64,000 nucleotides of DNA from Deinococcus sp045062605 (GCF_045062605.1 NZ_JBJGDW010000011.1:1-64000); one strand, 5' to 3'. Positions 7,776-18,854 are shown, counted from the stretch's first letter. Program-made: numbers and translations. Notes: generated by a model from the letters alone, not told the origin.

Positions 7776-8422
7776 CGCTCACGCTGTATCTGGTCCGCCA
7801 CGCGGCCACCGCGCCGAACGCCCAGCGCCGCTATCCGCACGCGGATGAGGACGCGCCACTGTCGCCGCAGGGCCGCGCAGTGGCCGCTGGATTGCAATTG
7901 CCTCTGCACGCTACCGCATATGCCTCGCCCAGTCTGAGAACCAGAGAAACAGCACAACTGGCCGGATTTCCCCGTGCCATCTCCGCTCCTGCCCTTGCCG
8001 AAGCGGCTTTCGGTGTGATGGCCGGGCAGACCTGGGCCGAACTGGAAGCGCGGTTTGGCGACATGCCGCGCACTTGGATCGACGCGCTGGGTAATCCTGC
8101 AAGCGAGACTGGCCCGCCGAAGGGCGAAACGGGCCGCACCTTTCACACCCGCATTCAGAACTGGCTGGCCGAACTCCCGCAAGACGGCGACGTGATCGCT
8201 TTCACCCACGCCGGGCCGCTGCTGGCCGCGCTGCGCCTGTGCGTAGGCCTGAGCGCCGCCGAGATCGCGCCGGGTAGCGTGGCGGTTCTCCGGCGGGCGG
8301 AAGGACACTGGTGGCTGTGCGAGTTGAGGAATACGAATACACAGCGCCGTTTACACAGCGCCGTCCATCTCCAGCCCCGCTCTGCTAACCTGCGCGCACC
8401 TGGGGAAGGGGAAGTCCGGTGA
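7772..8422 (+). CDS. cobC: histidine-phosphatase-superfamily alpha-ribazole phosphatase CobC
   Basis: Removes the 5'-phosphate of alpha-ribazole phosphate or adenosylcobalamin phosphate. The catalytic motif LVRHAATAPNAQRRY is at the N-terminus; SPSLRTRETAQL, EAAFGVMAGQTWAEL and FTHAGPLLAAL carry the remaining active-site residues, including the second His. GTG start overlaps the cobS stop (GTGA). The recognisable fold ends near ELRNTNTQ; about 30 further residues run into the 5' half of the B12 riboswitch, so the last ~14 codons double as aptamer sequence. Confidence 0.85.
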   Translation: MTLTLYLVRHAATAPNAQRRYPHADEDAPLSPQGRAVAAGLQLPLHATAYASPSLRTRETAQLAGFPRAISAPALAEAAFGVMAGQTWAELEARFGDMPRTWIDALGNPASETGPPKGETGRTFHTRIQNWLAELPQDGDVIAFTHAGPLLAALRLCVGLSAAEIAPGSVAVLRRAEGHWWLCELRNTNTQRRLHSAVHLQPRSANLRAPGEGEVR

Positions 8423-8520
8423 GATTCCGGCGCTGTCGCGCAACGGTATGCCACTCTGTCAAAACAACAGAGCTGTGGTGAAGCCCGAATGCCTCTCAGG
8501 GACGCTGACTTTGACCAGTC
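8380..8520 (+). promoter_or_regulatory. cobalamin (B12) riboswitch
   Basis: The conserved aptamer elements appear in order: GGGGAAGTCCGGTGAGATTCC, then GGCGCTGTCGCGCAACGGT, then GAAGCCCGAATGCC. Spacing fits the adenosylcobalamin aptamer; the outer helix limits are approximate. An intrinsic terminator at 8587-8620 follows, before btuF, so control is probably transcription termination when B12 is plentiful. The aptamer starts within the annotated end of cobC. Confidence 0.92.
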
Positions 8521-8586
8521 AGCACCTCTCGCCGTCAGAGGGCCGCATTCTGAGTGCCGAATTTCCCGTGGCCTGCCCACGCGCGC

Positions 8587-8620
8587 TTCCGCTCTGGCCC
8601 CGGCTGGAGCGGGCTTTTTC
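8587..8620 (+). terminator. riboswitch expression-platform terminator
   Basis: CCGCTCTGGCC at 8587-8597 pairs with GGCTGGAGCGG at 8600-8610 over 11 bp (two G-T wobbles), followed by GCTTTTTCTT. It sits between the B12 aptamer and the btuF start. Confidence 0.8.
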
Positions 8621-8672
8621 TTTGCTGCGTCGCCCGCTTCCGCTGCCGCACTTACGCAAGCCGGAGTTTTAC

Positions 8673-9557
8673 ATGCGCCAGTTCATTGTTCTATCTACCC
8701 TTGCCCTGCTGTCCAGCGCTGCCGCCACCTCTTACCCGCTGACCATGACCGACGATCTGGGGCGCAAGGTCACGCTGAACAGCGAGCCGAAACGAATCAT
8801 CGCCATGCTGCCCAGCCACACCGAGACGCTCATTGCCATCGGAGCGGGCGACAAGCTGATCGCCATTGACGTGTATAGCAATTACCCCAAGGCCATCACC
8901 GACAAACTGCCGAAGGTGGGCAGCGGTTACAAGCCCGATCTGGAAGCCATCGTGGCCCTCAAGCCCGATCTGGTGCTGGCCGACGAGTCCTCCGGTTCAC
9001 GCCTGACCGAGAAGCTGGCCCAGGCGGGCCTGACCGTTTACGGCGGCACCGCCCAGACCTACAACGAGGTCTTTGAAAAGATCGCCGTTCTCGGCAAGAT
9101 GACCAACCACGAGACCGGAGCGCTGAACCTGATTACCAGCATGCGCCGGGATCTGAACACCCTTCAGGCCAGTGTGGCGAAGCTGCCGAAAGTCAGCACC
9201 TATTATGAGATTGACCCCTCACCGTACAGCGTCGGCCCCAACTCGTTCATCGGCGCGCTGATCAGCCGGGCGGGCGGACAGACCATTGTTCCTGCCGCGC
9301 TGGGCGACTTTCCTAAGCTGGACCCCGAACTGATCGTGCAGGCCAATCCGCAGGTGATGGTGGGCCTGACCCCGGCGGAAGCGGCCAAGCGCCCCGGCTG
9401 GGCTGGGCTGAGAGCCGTGCAGAGCGGCAAGATTTTCAAGCCGACTTCCGAGGAGGGTGACGCCCTGTCACGCCCTGGCCCGCGCCTGCCCGCCGCCCTG
9501 CGTGCGTTAATCCGCTTTATCCACCCGGAAGCATTGAAATCGGGAGAGGTGAAATGA
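8673..9557 (+). CDS. btuF: corrinoid (BtuF-like) ABC substrate-binding protein
   Basis: Exported binding protein for corrinoid uptake. It has a signal peptide (MRQFIVLSTLALLSSAAAT) and the periplasmic-binding fold of metal-chelate transporters: DDLGRKVTL, PKRIIAMLPSHTETLIAIGAGDKLIAID, VGSGYKPDLEAIVALKPDLVLA. The final half has VSTYYEIDPSPYSVGPNSFIG and AGGQTIVPAALGDFPKLDPE. Its position behind the B12 riboswitch makes a corrinoid ligand likely. No permease or ATPase partner lies in the window. The downstream gene overlaps by ATGA. Confidence 0.85.
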   Translation: MRQFIVLSTLALLSSAAATSYPLTMTDDLGRKVTLNSEPKRIIAMLPSHTETLIAIGAGDKLIAIDVYSNYPKAITDKLPKVGSGYKPDLEAIVALKPDLVLADESSGSRLTEKLAQAGLTVYGGTAQTYNEVFEKIAVLGKMTNHETGALNLITSMRRDLNTLQASVAKLPKVSTYYEIDPSPYSVGPNSFIGALISRAGGQTIVPAALGDFPKLDPELIVQANPQVMVGLTPAEAAKRPGWAGLRAVQSGKIFKPTSEEGDALSRPGPRLPAALRALIRFIHPEALKSGEVK

Positions 9558-10180
9558 GCGACAGCGTGACTGATTCGGCCACCGCCGCTCGCCGCGAGGC
9601 CGCCATGCGCGGGTTGCAGACGGACCGCGACAATTACAAGAAAACCGAAGGCATCACCAAGGGACGGCGCGGCCTGTTGATCGTCAACACCGGCAAGGGC
9701 AAGGGCAAGACCACCGCCGCACTGGGCCTGATGATGCGGGCGCACGGGCGTGGGCTGACCACACGCATGTTCCAGTTCCTGAAGCACGAGAACGCCAAAT
9801 TTGGCGAACACCGCACGCTAGACGCGCTGGGCCTGCCCTATGAGGGCCTGGGCGACGGCTTCACCTGGCGCTCGCGCGATCTGGACAACTCGGCGGACAT
9901 GGCCGCACACGGCTGGAAACTGGCGCGGGGCGCGATTGAGGCGGGCGAACACGATCTGATCGTGCTGGACGAGTTCACCTATCCTCTCAAATACGGCTGG
10001 GTGGCCTGGCCGGAAGTGGAGGCGGTGTTCAAAGCCCGCGATCCGAAGATGCACATCGTCATCACTGGGCGCGACGCCATGCCCGAATTGATTGAACTGG
10101 CCGACACTGTCAGCGAAATTCAGCCGATCAAGCACGCCTACGCGGCGGGAATCGGGGCGCAGACTGGGATCGAGTATTGA
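9554..10180 (+). CDS. cobO: cob(I)yrinic acid a,c-diamide adenosyltransferase (CobO/BtuR type)
   Basis: Transfers the adenosyl group of ATP to Co(I) corrinoids. The P-loop GKGKGKTT is at residues 47-54, RSRDLDNSADMAAHGW in the middle, and IVLDEFTYPLKYGWV supplies the Walker-B-like part. The 208-residue length suits the family (~200). The ATG overlaps the btuF stop (ATGA). It lets imported cobinamide or cobyric acid enter adenosyl forms before loop assembly. Confidence 0.93.
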   Translation: MSDSVTDSATAARREAAMRGLQTDRDNYKKTEGITKGRRGLLIVNTGKGKGKTTAALGLMMRAHGRGLTTRMFQFLKHENAKFGEHRTLDALGLPYEGLGDGFTWRSRDLDNSADMAAHGWKLARGAIEAGEHDLIVLDEFTYPLKYGWVAWPEVEAVFKARDPKMHIVITGRDAMPELIELADTVSEIQPIKHAYAAGIGAQTGIEY

Positions 10181-10217
10181 GCCACGGGCCATTCACGATT
10201 CGGCCACTGGACTGGAC

Positions 10218-10223
10218 TAAGCT
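10218..10223 (+). promoter_or_regulatory. -10 box for the vapBC module
   Basis: TAAGCT ends 6 nt before the antitoxin ATG, predicting an own, leaderless promoter for the toxin-antitoxin pair inside the cob operon. Confidence 0.5.
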
Positions 10224-10229
10224 TGGTCT

Positions 10230-10472
10230 ATGTCTGAAGTCGTCAACATTCATGCCGCCAAGACCCAGCTCTCCCGTCTGGTGGAACGCGCCCACGCGGG
10301 CGAGGAAATTATTCTCGCCAAGGCGGGCAAGCCCTATGCACGGCTGGTGCCGCTGGCCCCGGCCAGAACGCGCGAGTTCGGCTTTCTGGCCGGGACGGTG
10401 GAACTGGGCGACAACTTTGAAAATGAGGCCATGCGGCCCCTCAGCGCCGAGGAACTGGCGGACTGGGAGTGA
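10230..10472 (+). CDS. Phd/YefM-family antitoxin (VapB)
   Basis: Small antitoxin. The N-terminal DNA-binding half reads VVNIHAAKTQLSRLVERA then AGEEIILAKAGKPYARLVPL, the standard Phd/YefM pattern. The C-terminal half is acidic (ENEAMRPLSAEELADWE) and is expected to wrap the toxin. At 80 residues it is typical. The vapC start overlaps its stop as GTGA. Such antitoxins usually repress their own promoter together with the toxin. Confidence 0.88.
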   Translation: MSEVVNIHAAKTQLSRLVERAHAGEEIILAKAGKPYARLVPLAPARTREFGFLAGTVELGDNFENEAMRPLSAEELADWE

Positions 10473-10858
10473 GGCTGCTGCTGGATACCCATATTCTGTT
10501 GTGGATCACGCTCAAGCCCGAACTCATTCCCTCCTCGCTTCAGGTACAGCTCAGCGACTCGCAGAATCAGGTGGTTCTGAGCGCGGTGAATGCCTGGGAA
10601 ATGTCCATCAAGCATGCGCTGGGACGCCTGCCCGAAGCTGCCCCCCTGCTGGCCGACTTTCCCGCCGTCGCCGCCCGGCTGGGGGCCGACGTGCTGGACA
10701 TCTCGCCCGCGCACGCCATCCGCGCGGGGGCGCTGGAGTGGGCGCACCGCGATCCCTTCGACCGGATGCTGGTGGCGCAGGCGCTGGAAGAAGGGTTGCG
10801 GCTGGTTACACTGGACACGCACATCACCGGGTTTGCCCAGGCTCCAATCCTGCGGTAA
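10469..10858 (+). CDS. PIN-domain ribonuclease toxin (VapC family)
   Basis: Mg2+-dependent endoribonuclease toxin. The acidic residues of the PIN fold are D6 (LLLDTHILLW), E44 (NAWEMSIKHALGRL), D95/D98 (HRDPFDRMLVAQAL) and D116 (LVTLDTHI). Length 129 fits. GTG start overlaps vapB. The pair separates cobO from cbiB, which are otherwise in one transcription unit, so it is probably a later insertion. Confidence 0.9.
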   Translation: MRLLLDTHILLWITLKPELIPSSLQVQLSDSQNQVVLSAVNAWEMSIKHALGRLPEAAPLLADFPAVAARLGADVLDISPAHAIRAGALEWAHRDPFDRMLVAQALEEGLRLVTLDTHITGFAQAPILR

Positions 10859-10871
10859 TCGCGGCTGAAGC

Positions 10872-11769
10872 GTGAACAACAGGCAAAAGTCCATGCTGCT
10901 GGCCCTCGCCCTTGATCTGCTGGGCGAGCCACCTTCACCGTTTCATCCGGTGATCTGGATGGGAAATTATCTGAAAGCGTTGCGGAAACGGTGGCGGGCC
11001 GAGACGCCCTCTGAGCAACTGCGCGAGGGAGCTGGATGGTGGGCGCTGGGAGCAGGAGCTTCGGCGGGAGTCGGGGAGTTGGCACAGCGTCTGCCGGGCG
11101 ATTGGATCACACAGGGCATTCTCCTCAAGCCGTTACTGGCGCGGCAGGCGCTGTTTGCGGCGGTGAGTGAGGTTCACGCCGCCCTTACTGTAGACAATCT
11201 GCCAGAGGCGCGGCGACTGTTGTCCTGGCATCTGGTCAGCCGGGAGACCTCCGAATTGACGGCGGCTGAGGTGGTGGGCGCGGCCATAGAAAGTCTGGCG
11301 GAAAACCTGTCGGACAGCGTGGTTGCGCCGCTGCTGTGCTTCCGCGTCGGCGGGTTGCCGCTGGCCGCGCTGTACCGCTTTGCCAACACTGCCGACGCCA
11401 TGTGGGGCTACCGCACCCCCGAACTGGAATACGCCGGAAAGGTGGCCGCCCACGCTGACGACGTCTTGAATCTGGCCCCGGCCCGCCTGACCGCGCTGTG
11501 TACTTTGCTGGTCTCTGGCGGGGGCGGCCTGGGCGTGTGGGCGCGTGACCGCCGCAACACCGCCAGCCCCAATGCCGGACACCCGATAAGCGCCTTCGCC
11601 GGGGCTTTGGGCATGCGGCTGGACAAACGCGGCGTGTACGTCCTGAACGCCGGGGGGCGCGGGCCGGAAGCGGCAGACCTGCCCCGCGCCCTGGGGCTGG
11701 CTCGCCGGACCTTTGCGCTGGCAACCCTGCTTTTGCTTGTGCCCTGGAAGCTGTCACCCTGGAAAAAAT

Positions 11770-11777
<8 letters not shown>
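10872..11777 (+). CDS. cbiB: adenosylcobinamide-phosphate synthase CbiB/CobD
   Basis: Membrane enzyme attaching (R)-1-amino-2-propanol phosphate to adenosylcobyric acid. Motifs along the chain: FHPVIWMGNY, LVSRETSELTAAEVV, AAIESLAENLSDSVVAPL, FANTADAMWGYR, and SPNAGHPISAFAGALGMRL. GTG start (GTGAACAAC), 13 bases after vapC. The start of the next gene overlaps its end by 8 bases. In alphaproteobacterial naming this is CobD and in Salmonella naming CbiB; I use cbiB to avoid confusion with the decarboxylase next door. Confidence 0.92.
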
Positions 11778-14178
<2,401 letters not shown>

Positions 14179-14182
<4 letters not shown>

Positions 14183-14709
14183 TCCTGTACGTGACCGGCG
14201 GCGCACGCAGCGGCAAGAGCAGCTTTGCCGAGGCCCGCGCCGCCGCGTCCGGCGAGGCCGTGACCTACCTCGCCACCGCGCAGGCTTTTGACGCCGAGAT
14301 GACCACGCGCATCGGGCGACACCGCGCGGACCGTCCGGCACATTGGACGACGGTGGAAGAACCGCTGGACGTACCGCGAGCCTTGCGGGACGCCCCCACC
14401 CCCACCGTTCTGCTGGATTGCCTGAGCCTGTGGGTCAGCAACATGCTGCTTCTGGACTGGACCAATGAGGCCATGCTGGAAGCGGCAGATGAACTGCTGA
14501 GCGCCGCCCGCGCCCGCCCCGGCCTGACCGTGCTGGTCTCCAACGAGGTGGGCCTGGGCATCGTGCCGGACAACGCCCTGGCCCGCCGTTACCGCGACGT
14601 GCTGGGCTGGGTCAACCAGCGCTGCGCCGCCGCCAGCGATGAGGCAATCTTCCTCGTGAGCGGGCTGCCACTACAACTCAAACCCTCCAAGGAGTTCCAT
14701 GAATCCTGA
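14179..14709 (+). CDS. cobU: bifunctional adenosylcobinamide kinase/guanylyltransferase CobU
   Basis: Phosphorylates adenosylcobinamide and then transfers GMP to give AdoCbi-GDP, the substrate of CobS. P-loop GGARSGKSSFAE is at the N-terminus, then YLATAQAFDAEMTTRIGRHRADRP (carrying the guanylylated His), LLDCLSLWVSNML, and VSNEVGLGIVPDNALARRYRDVLGWVNQ. It has 176 residues, as usual. GTG start overlaps cobQ (GTGA); cobT begins inside its last codons. Confidence 0.95.
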
Positions 14710-15769
14710 ATTAACAGCCCTGATCGGGTCCATCCAGCCCGCCGATGCCGCCGCCAGAAAGCGCGCCCGTGCGCGTCAGGCCCAGTTGACCAAACCCGCT
14801 GGGGCACTGGGCGATCTGGAGGAACTGGGGGTGCGGCTGGCCGGCGTCTTCGGCAGCGAGAAACCCCATCCGCGCGGTGTGGCCGTGCTGGTGGCCGCCG
14901 GGGATCACGGCGTGGCCGCTGGCGGCGTCAGTGCCTACCCGCCCGAAGTCACGCCCGCGATGGTGGCGAACTTTCTGGCCGACACGCCCGCCGGACCCGG
15001 TGGGGCCGCCGTCAACGCCATCGCCCGCACGGTAGGCGCGCGGGTCTACGTGATGGACGCCGGGGTGAACGCCGAATTGCCGGACCATCCCGCCCTTGTC
15101 CGTGCATCGCTGCGGCGCGGCACGCGCGATCTGCGCCTTGAACCCGCCATGACCGTGCAGGAAACGGAGAGCCTGATCCTGGCCGGGGCCGCGCTGGCAA
15201 AGCAGGCCATTGAGAACGGCGCGGACCTGATCGTTCCCGGCGAGATGGGCATCGGCAACACCACGCCCGCCGCCGCGTTAACCGCCCGGCTGCTGAACCT
15301 GGACGCGGCACAGGTGACTGGACGGGGTACGGGTGTGGACGACGTGACGCTGGCCCGCAAACTGGAGGCCGTTCGGAAGGCACTGGCCCGCACCGACGCT
15401 GTTGACTCCCTGACCGTGCTGGCCGAGTTCGGCGGCTTTGAGATCGCCGCCATGCTGGGCATGATGCTTCAGGCGGCTGCGCTGCGCCGCGCGGTGGTGC
15501 TGGACGGCTTTGTGGAAGGCAGCGCCGCAATGGTGGGCGTGGCTCTGGCCCCGGCCCTGCGCGACTTCCTGTTCCCGGCGGGCGAGTGTGCCGAGATCGG
15601 CCACGCGGCGCAACTCTCGGCCCTGGGGTTAAAACCGATGTTCAAACTGGGCCTGCGGCTGGGCGAGGGCACGGGGGGTGTGCTGGCCGCACCGCTGCTG
15701 CTCTCTGCGGCGGCCACCCTGCGCGAGATGCGGACGTTTGAAGAGGCGGGCGTGCCGGGCGGCGAATGA
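14699..15769 (+). CDS. cobT: nicotinate-nucleotide--dimethylbenzimidazole phosphoribosyltransferase CobT
   Basis: Makes alpha-ribazole phosphate from nicotinate mononucleotide and dimethylbenzimidazole, supplying the lower ligand. Motifs: AGDHGVAAGGVSAYP, the catalytic-Glu region VPGEMGIGNTTPAAAL, GRGTGVDD, EFGGFEIAAMLGMML and LDGFVEGSAA. Length 356 is standard. It overlaps cobU by 11 bases and is the last gene of the cluster. No corrin-ring biosynthesis genes are present, consistent with salvage. Confidence 0.95.
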   Translation: MNPELTALIGSIQPADAAARKRARARQAQLTKPAGALGDLEELGVRLAGVFGSEKPHPRGVAVLVAAGDHGVAAGGVSAYPPEVTPAMVANFLADTPAGPGGAAVNAIARTVGARVYVMDAGVNAELPDHPALVRASLRRGTRDLRLEPAMTVQETESLILAGAALAKQAIENGADLIVPGEMGIGNTTPAAALTARLLNLDAAQVTGRGTGVDDVTLARKLEAVRKALARTDAVDSLTVLAEFGGFEIAAMLGMMLQAAALRRAVVLDGFVEGSAAMVGVALAPALRDFLFPAGECAEIGHAAQLSALGLKPMFKLGLRLGEGTGGVLAAPLLLSAAATLREMRTFEEAGVPGGE

Positions 15770-15874
15770 CGGCGCAGCGTTGGCGCGGCTTGCATTCGGG
15801 CAGCGCCACTTTCGTTAACCTGCGGGCAGCGGGCGCGACTCTCTCTGCTTCCCCGCCCACTGGAGGAACCGCCG

Positions 15875-16231
15875 ATGATCACCGTCATGAACCGTATTGC
15901 CGTCCACCCCGAATACGCCGATCAGTTTGAAGCCCGCTTTCTGGACCGCGCCCGGCTGGTAGACGAGATGCCCGGTTTCGTCAGCAATCAGGTGCTGCGC
16001 CCGGTGAATACCGGTGATCCGTATGTGGTACTGACCCTCTGGGAGAGCCGCGCAGCCTTCGAGGCGTGGACCAGTTCCGACGCCTTCGTGCAGGGCCACG
16101 CCCGCAGCGGCTCGTTGCCTAAAGAAGCCTTCAGCGGCCCCAACAAGCTCGAGATTCACGAGGTCCTCCAGGATTCCAGTCGCCCCAAGTTGGTGGCCGA
16201 ACCGCGCGGAAAAGCATTCGGAATGCACTGA
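15875..16231 (+). CDS. antibiotic biosynthesis monooxygenase (ABM)-fold protein, HmoB/IsdG-like
   Basis: A 118-residue ferredoxin-like dimeric fold. MNRIAVHPEYADQFEARFLDRARLVDEMPGF and YVVLTLWESRAAFEAWTSSDAF are the two halves of the ABM pattern, and FVQGHARSG follows. Members include haem-degrading monooxygenases (IsdG, HmoB) and quinol oxygenases. The residues here recall the haem-degrading group, but substrate is not certain. A clear ribosome site (GGAGG) lies 8 nt before ATG. It is separated from cobT by 105 bases and may be independent. Confidence 0.75.
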   Translation: MITVMNRIAVHPEYADQFEARFLDRARLVDEMPGFVSNQVLRPVNTGDPYVVLTLWESRAAFEAWTSSDAFVQGHARSGSLPKEAFSGPNKLEIHEVLQDSSRPKLVAEPRGKAFGMH

Positions 16232-16316
16232 TACCGTTAGTCAAGGGCAATCTCCGTCCGGAATTTTTCAGAAGCCAACTCCCGGACGGATGATGTCGGC
16301 GACAAATATACAAACG

Positions 16317-16348
16317 AAAAAACACCGCTCTAGACGGTGTTTCTTTTT
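16317..16348. terminator. bidirectional terminator of the tRNA unit
   Basis: AAACACCG at 16320-16327 pairs with CGGTGTTT at 16335-16342 around loop CTCTAGA. An A-run precedes it and TTCTTTTT follows, so it can act on the minus strand for the tRNAs and on the plus strand for the ABM gene. Confidence 0.8.
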
Positions 16349-16422
16349 GGTGGGCGGTATAGGACTTGAACCTACGACCTCTCGCGTGTGAAGCGAATGC
16401 TCTACCACTGAGCTAACCGCCC
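16348..16422 (-). tRNA. tRNA-Val (anticodon CAC)
   Basis: On the minus strand the acceptor GGGCGGT pairs with ACCGCCC, followed by discriminator A and encoded CCA. The D-arm starts TAGCTCAGTGG, the anticodon loop is TTCACAC (anticodon CAC) and the T-arm is GGTTCAAGTCC. Length 75 with CCA. Confidence 0.93.
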
Positions 16423-16447
16423 GAAACTGTTGAACGTGGTCCATCTG

Positions 16448-16523
<76 letters not shown>

Positions 16524-16646
16524 GCAGCCTCTGGCACTTTCCTTTCCGAATCGCCACGGGTGCGGCGGGTCTTCAGGCGAGGGGAAGTGTAGCAACGGCT
16601 CCGCAGCTTGTCAAACCCGCGCGGCCCACAGCACGGCGCGGGCAGA

Positions 16647-16652
16647 TACAGT
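16647..16652 (+). promoter_or_regulatory. -10 box of glgA (leaderless)
   Basis: TACAGT ends 7 nt before the glgA ATG. No convincing -35 is seen. No ribosome site precedes the ATG. Confidence 0.5.
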
Positions 16653-16659
16653 AGCAGCC

Positions 16660-18036
16660 ATGCGTGTTGTTCATGTGGCTTCGGAAGTGTTTCCATTCTC
16701 GCGTTCGGGCGGGCTGGGCGACGTGCTGGGCGTCCTGCCAGAGGTGCTGGCGGGCCAGGGCGCGCAGACCACCCCATCCATGCAAGTCACCGTGGTCTCG
16801 CCGTGGTACGGATCGCTGGCGGGGCAGCCCACCGAACTCTGGCGCGGCGTGCTGCCGGAATTGACCTCCGGCCCCGCCCCGATCTTCGAGGTCCGGGTGG
16901 GCGAGATCGTTCGCAGCAGCGTGCAGTACCTGTTTATCGATCTGCCGGAGTTTGACCGTCCGGGGCTGTACTTCGATGACGACGTTCACCGTTTCTGCCT
17001 GTTCGGGCGCACGGTGCTGTCGGTGCTGCATCAGATCGGGGTGGTACCGGACGTGGTTCACGGGCACGACTGGCAATCGGGGCTGGTGGTGGCCTACGCG
17101 CATCTGGCTGGATTAAAGACCGTGTTCTCGGTGCATAACCTGCAATACCAGGGCCGTTGGAACATGGAGGAAGCCGCGCGCTGGACCGGCTTGCCGCAGT
17201 GGACGCTGGGGCCGGACGCGCTGGAATACCACGGCGACCTCAACCTGATGAAGGCCGGGCTGACCTTCGCGGACGCCGTGACCACCGTCAGCCCCACCTA
17301 CGCCCAGGAAATCACCACCCCCGAATACGGCGAGGGCCTCCAGGGCCTGCTGATCCGCCTGACCGTGGAAGGCCGCCTGAGCGGCATCCTGAACGGGCTG
17401 GATCAGGAGCGCTGGGACCCGCGCACCGACCCGGACGTGCCGCAGTTCGGGGACCCGGCGGGCAAGGCGGCGGCCACTGCGCTGCTACGGAAAGAATTCG
17501 GACTGGACGACGCGCCGATCCTGGGTGTGGTCAGCCGACTGGCCGATCAGAAAGGCATCGACCTGCTGATCGAGGCGCTGCCCGAACTGACGCAGGATTG
17601 GAACGTGGTGGTGCTGGGCGGCGGCGACCCGTTGCTAACCGCCGCCCTCTCCGGCTGGGCACAGCATCCGCGCGTGGCCTTCGTGGGCGGCCTGAACGAA
17701 CCGCTGGCCCACCGCATCTACGCCGGGGCCGACATCTTCGCCATGCCCAGCCGTTTCGAGCCGTGCGGGCTGTCCCAGATGATCTCCATGCGCTACGGCA
17801 CGCTGCCGGTGGTGCGCCTGACAGGTGGGCTGGTGGACACCGTGCCCGCCGACATCGGCTTCCGCTTTGCCGACGCCACCCCGCAGGCCCTGAGCGCCGC
17901 CTGCGCCGAGGCCCGGGCCGAGTATGACCGCCCGGACGCGTGGCAGGCCCGAATGGAACGCGCGATGGCGCTGGACTTTAGCTGGCAGGGTCCGGCGGCG
18001 CAGTACATGGCCCTGTACAGGCGACTGGGCCGGTGA
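16660..18036 (+). CDS. glgA: glycogen synthase (ADP-glucose type)
   Basis: GT5 retaining glucosyltransferase elongating alpha-1,4-glucan from ADP-glucose. The N-terminal signature is ASEVFPFSRSGGLGDVLGVLPE; HGHDWQSGLVVAYAH and FSVHNLQYQG follow. The C-terminal domain has GVVSRLADQKGIDLL and PSRFEPCGLSQMISMRYG with the catalytic Glu. The residue of the KxGG motif that usually contacts ADP-glucose as Lys is Arg here (RSGG). Length 458 is normal. The following GNAT gene overlaps by GTGA. Confidence 0.93.
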   Translation: MRVVHVASEVFPFSRSGGLGDVLGVLPEVLAGQGAQTTPSMQVTVVSPWYGSLAGQPTELWRGVLPELTSGPAPIFEVRVGEIVRSSVQYLFIDLPEFDRPGLYFDDDVHRFCLFGRTVLSVLHQIGVVPDVVHGHDWQSGLVVAYAHLAGLKTVFSVHNLQYQGRWNMEEAARWTGLPQWTLGPDALEYHGDLNLMKAGLTFADAVTTVSPTYAQEITTPEYGEGLQGLLIRLTVEGRLSGILNGLDQERWDPRTDPDVPQFGDPAGKAAATALLRKEFGLDDAPILGVVSRLADQKGIDLLIEALPELTQDWNVVVLGGGDPLLTAALSGWAQHPRVAFVGGLNEPLAHRIYAGADIFAMPSRFEPCGLSQMISMRYGTLPVVRLTGGLVDTVPADIGFRFADATPQALSAACAEARAEYDRPDAWQARMERAMALDFSWQGPAAQYMALYRRLGR

Positions 18037-18854
18037 GCTTCAGGATTCAATCTCTGCCGCCCGCCGAACTGCTGCCCGCCTTCGCGGCCCTGTACGGCGC
18101 GTCCCCGGAGGACCTGACCTGGATGGCTGACGCCTGCACGGCAGGTTTCGTGGCGCTGGATGACGGGGAGGAACTGCTGGGCGCAATCGGCACCCGCCCC
18201 AGCCCGCAGCACGGCGCGGAACTGGTGGGCGGCGTGTTTCCTGGCCCGCAGCGCGACGAAGTGGCACTGGCCCTGATCCGGGCGGCCCATGAGGCGGTGG
18301 GACGGGTCTACCTGTCCGCGGAGGGCTACCTCTTCCCCCCCGAGGCGCTGCTGAACGCCGGGCTGCGCGAGGTGGGCGCGTACCGCCGCGTGAGCGGGCG
18401 CGTGCCGTACCGCCATGTGGACCCGCCCACTGGTGTGCAGTTGCTGCCGCTGGCCAGGGTGCTGGACGCCGCAGCCCGGCTGCAAGCGCTGCAAACCTAC
18501 GAGGACCGCGTCGGCCACCATGCCGTGACCTCCGGGGCGACGGCGGACGGCGCGGGCGGCTTCGATTCGCACCTCAGCGTGGTTGCGCTGGACGACACGG
18601 GGCGCGGCGTGGGCGTGTGCCGCGCGGCCATCGAGGACGGCGAGGCGCGGATAGACTCGCCCGGCGTGGCCTCCGAGTGGCGGCACACCCATTTGCGCGC
18701 CGCTTTGCTGAACGAGGTCAACACCCGGCTGCGTGCGGCTGGCATCACGCGGGTGAACGTGGATTCCTGGGGCGATACGGCGGAGGAGCTGGCCCACGAT
18801 CTGAAACTGGGCCTGGACATCCGGGAGGAAACGCCGATTCTGGCGCTGGGGTAA
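18033..18854 (+). CDS. GNAT-family N-acetyltransferase
   Basis: A 273-residue protein that looks like two acetyltransferase halves. The second half has LSVVALDDTGRGVGVCRAAIEDGEARIDSPGV followed by the THLRAALLNEVNTRLRAAG helix, as in GNAT domains. The first half is divergent. GTG start overlaps the glgA stop (GTGA), so the two are translated together. The acyl acceptor is unknown. Confidence 0.7.
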   Translation: MSFRIQSLPPAELLPAFAALYGASPEDLTWMADACTAGFVALDDGEELLGAIGTRPSPQHGAELVGGVFPGPQRDEVALALIRAAHEAVGRVYLSAEGYLFPPEALLNAGLREVGAYRRVSGRVPYRHVDPPTGVQLLPLARVLDAAARLQALQTYEDRVGHHAVTSGATADGAGGFDSHLSVVALDDTGRGVGVCRAAIEDGEARIDSPGVASEWRHTHLRAALLNEVNTRLRAAGITRVNVDSWGDTAEELAHDLKLGLDIREETPILALG

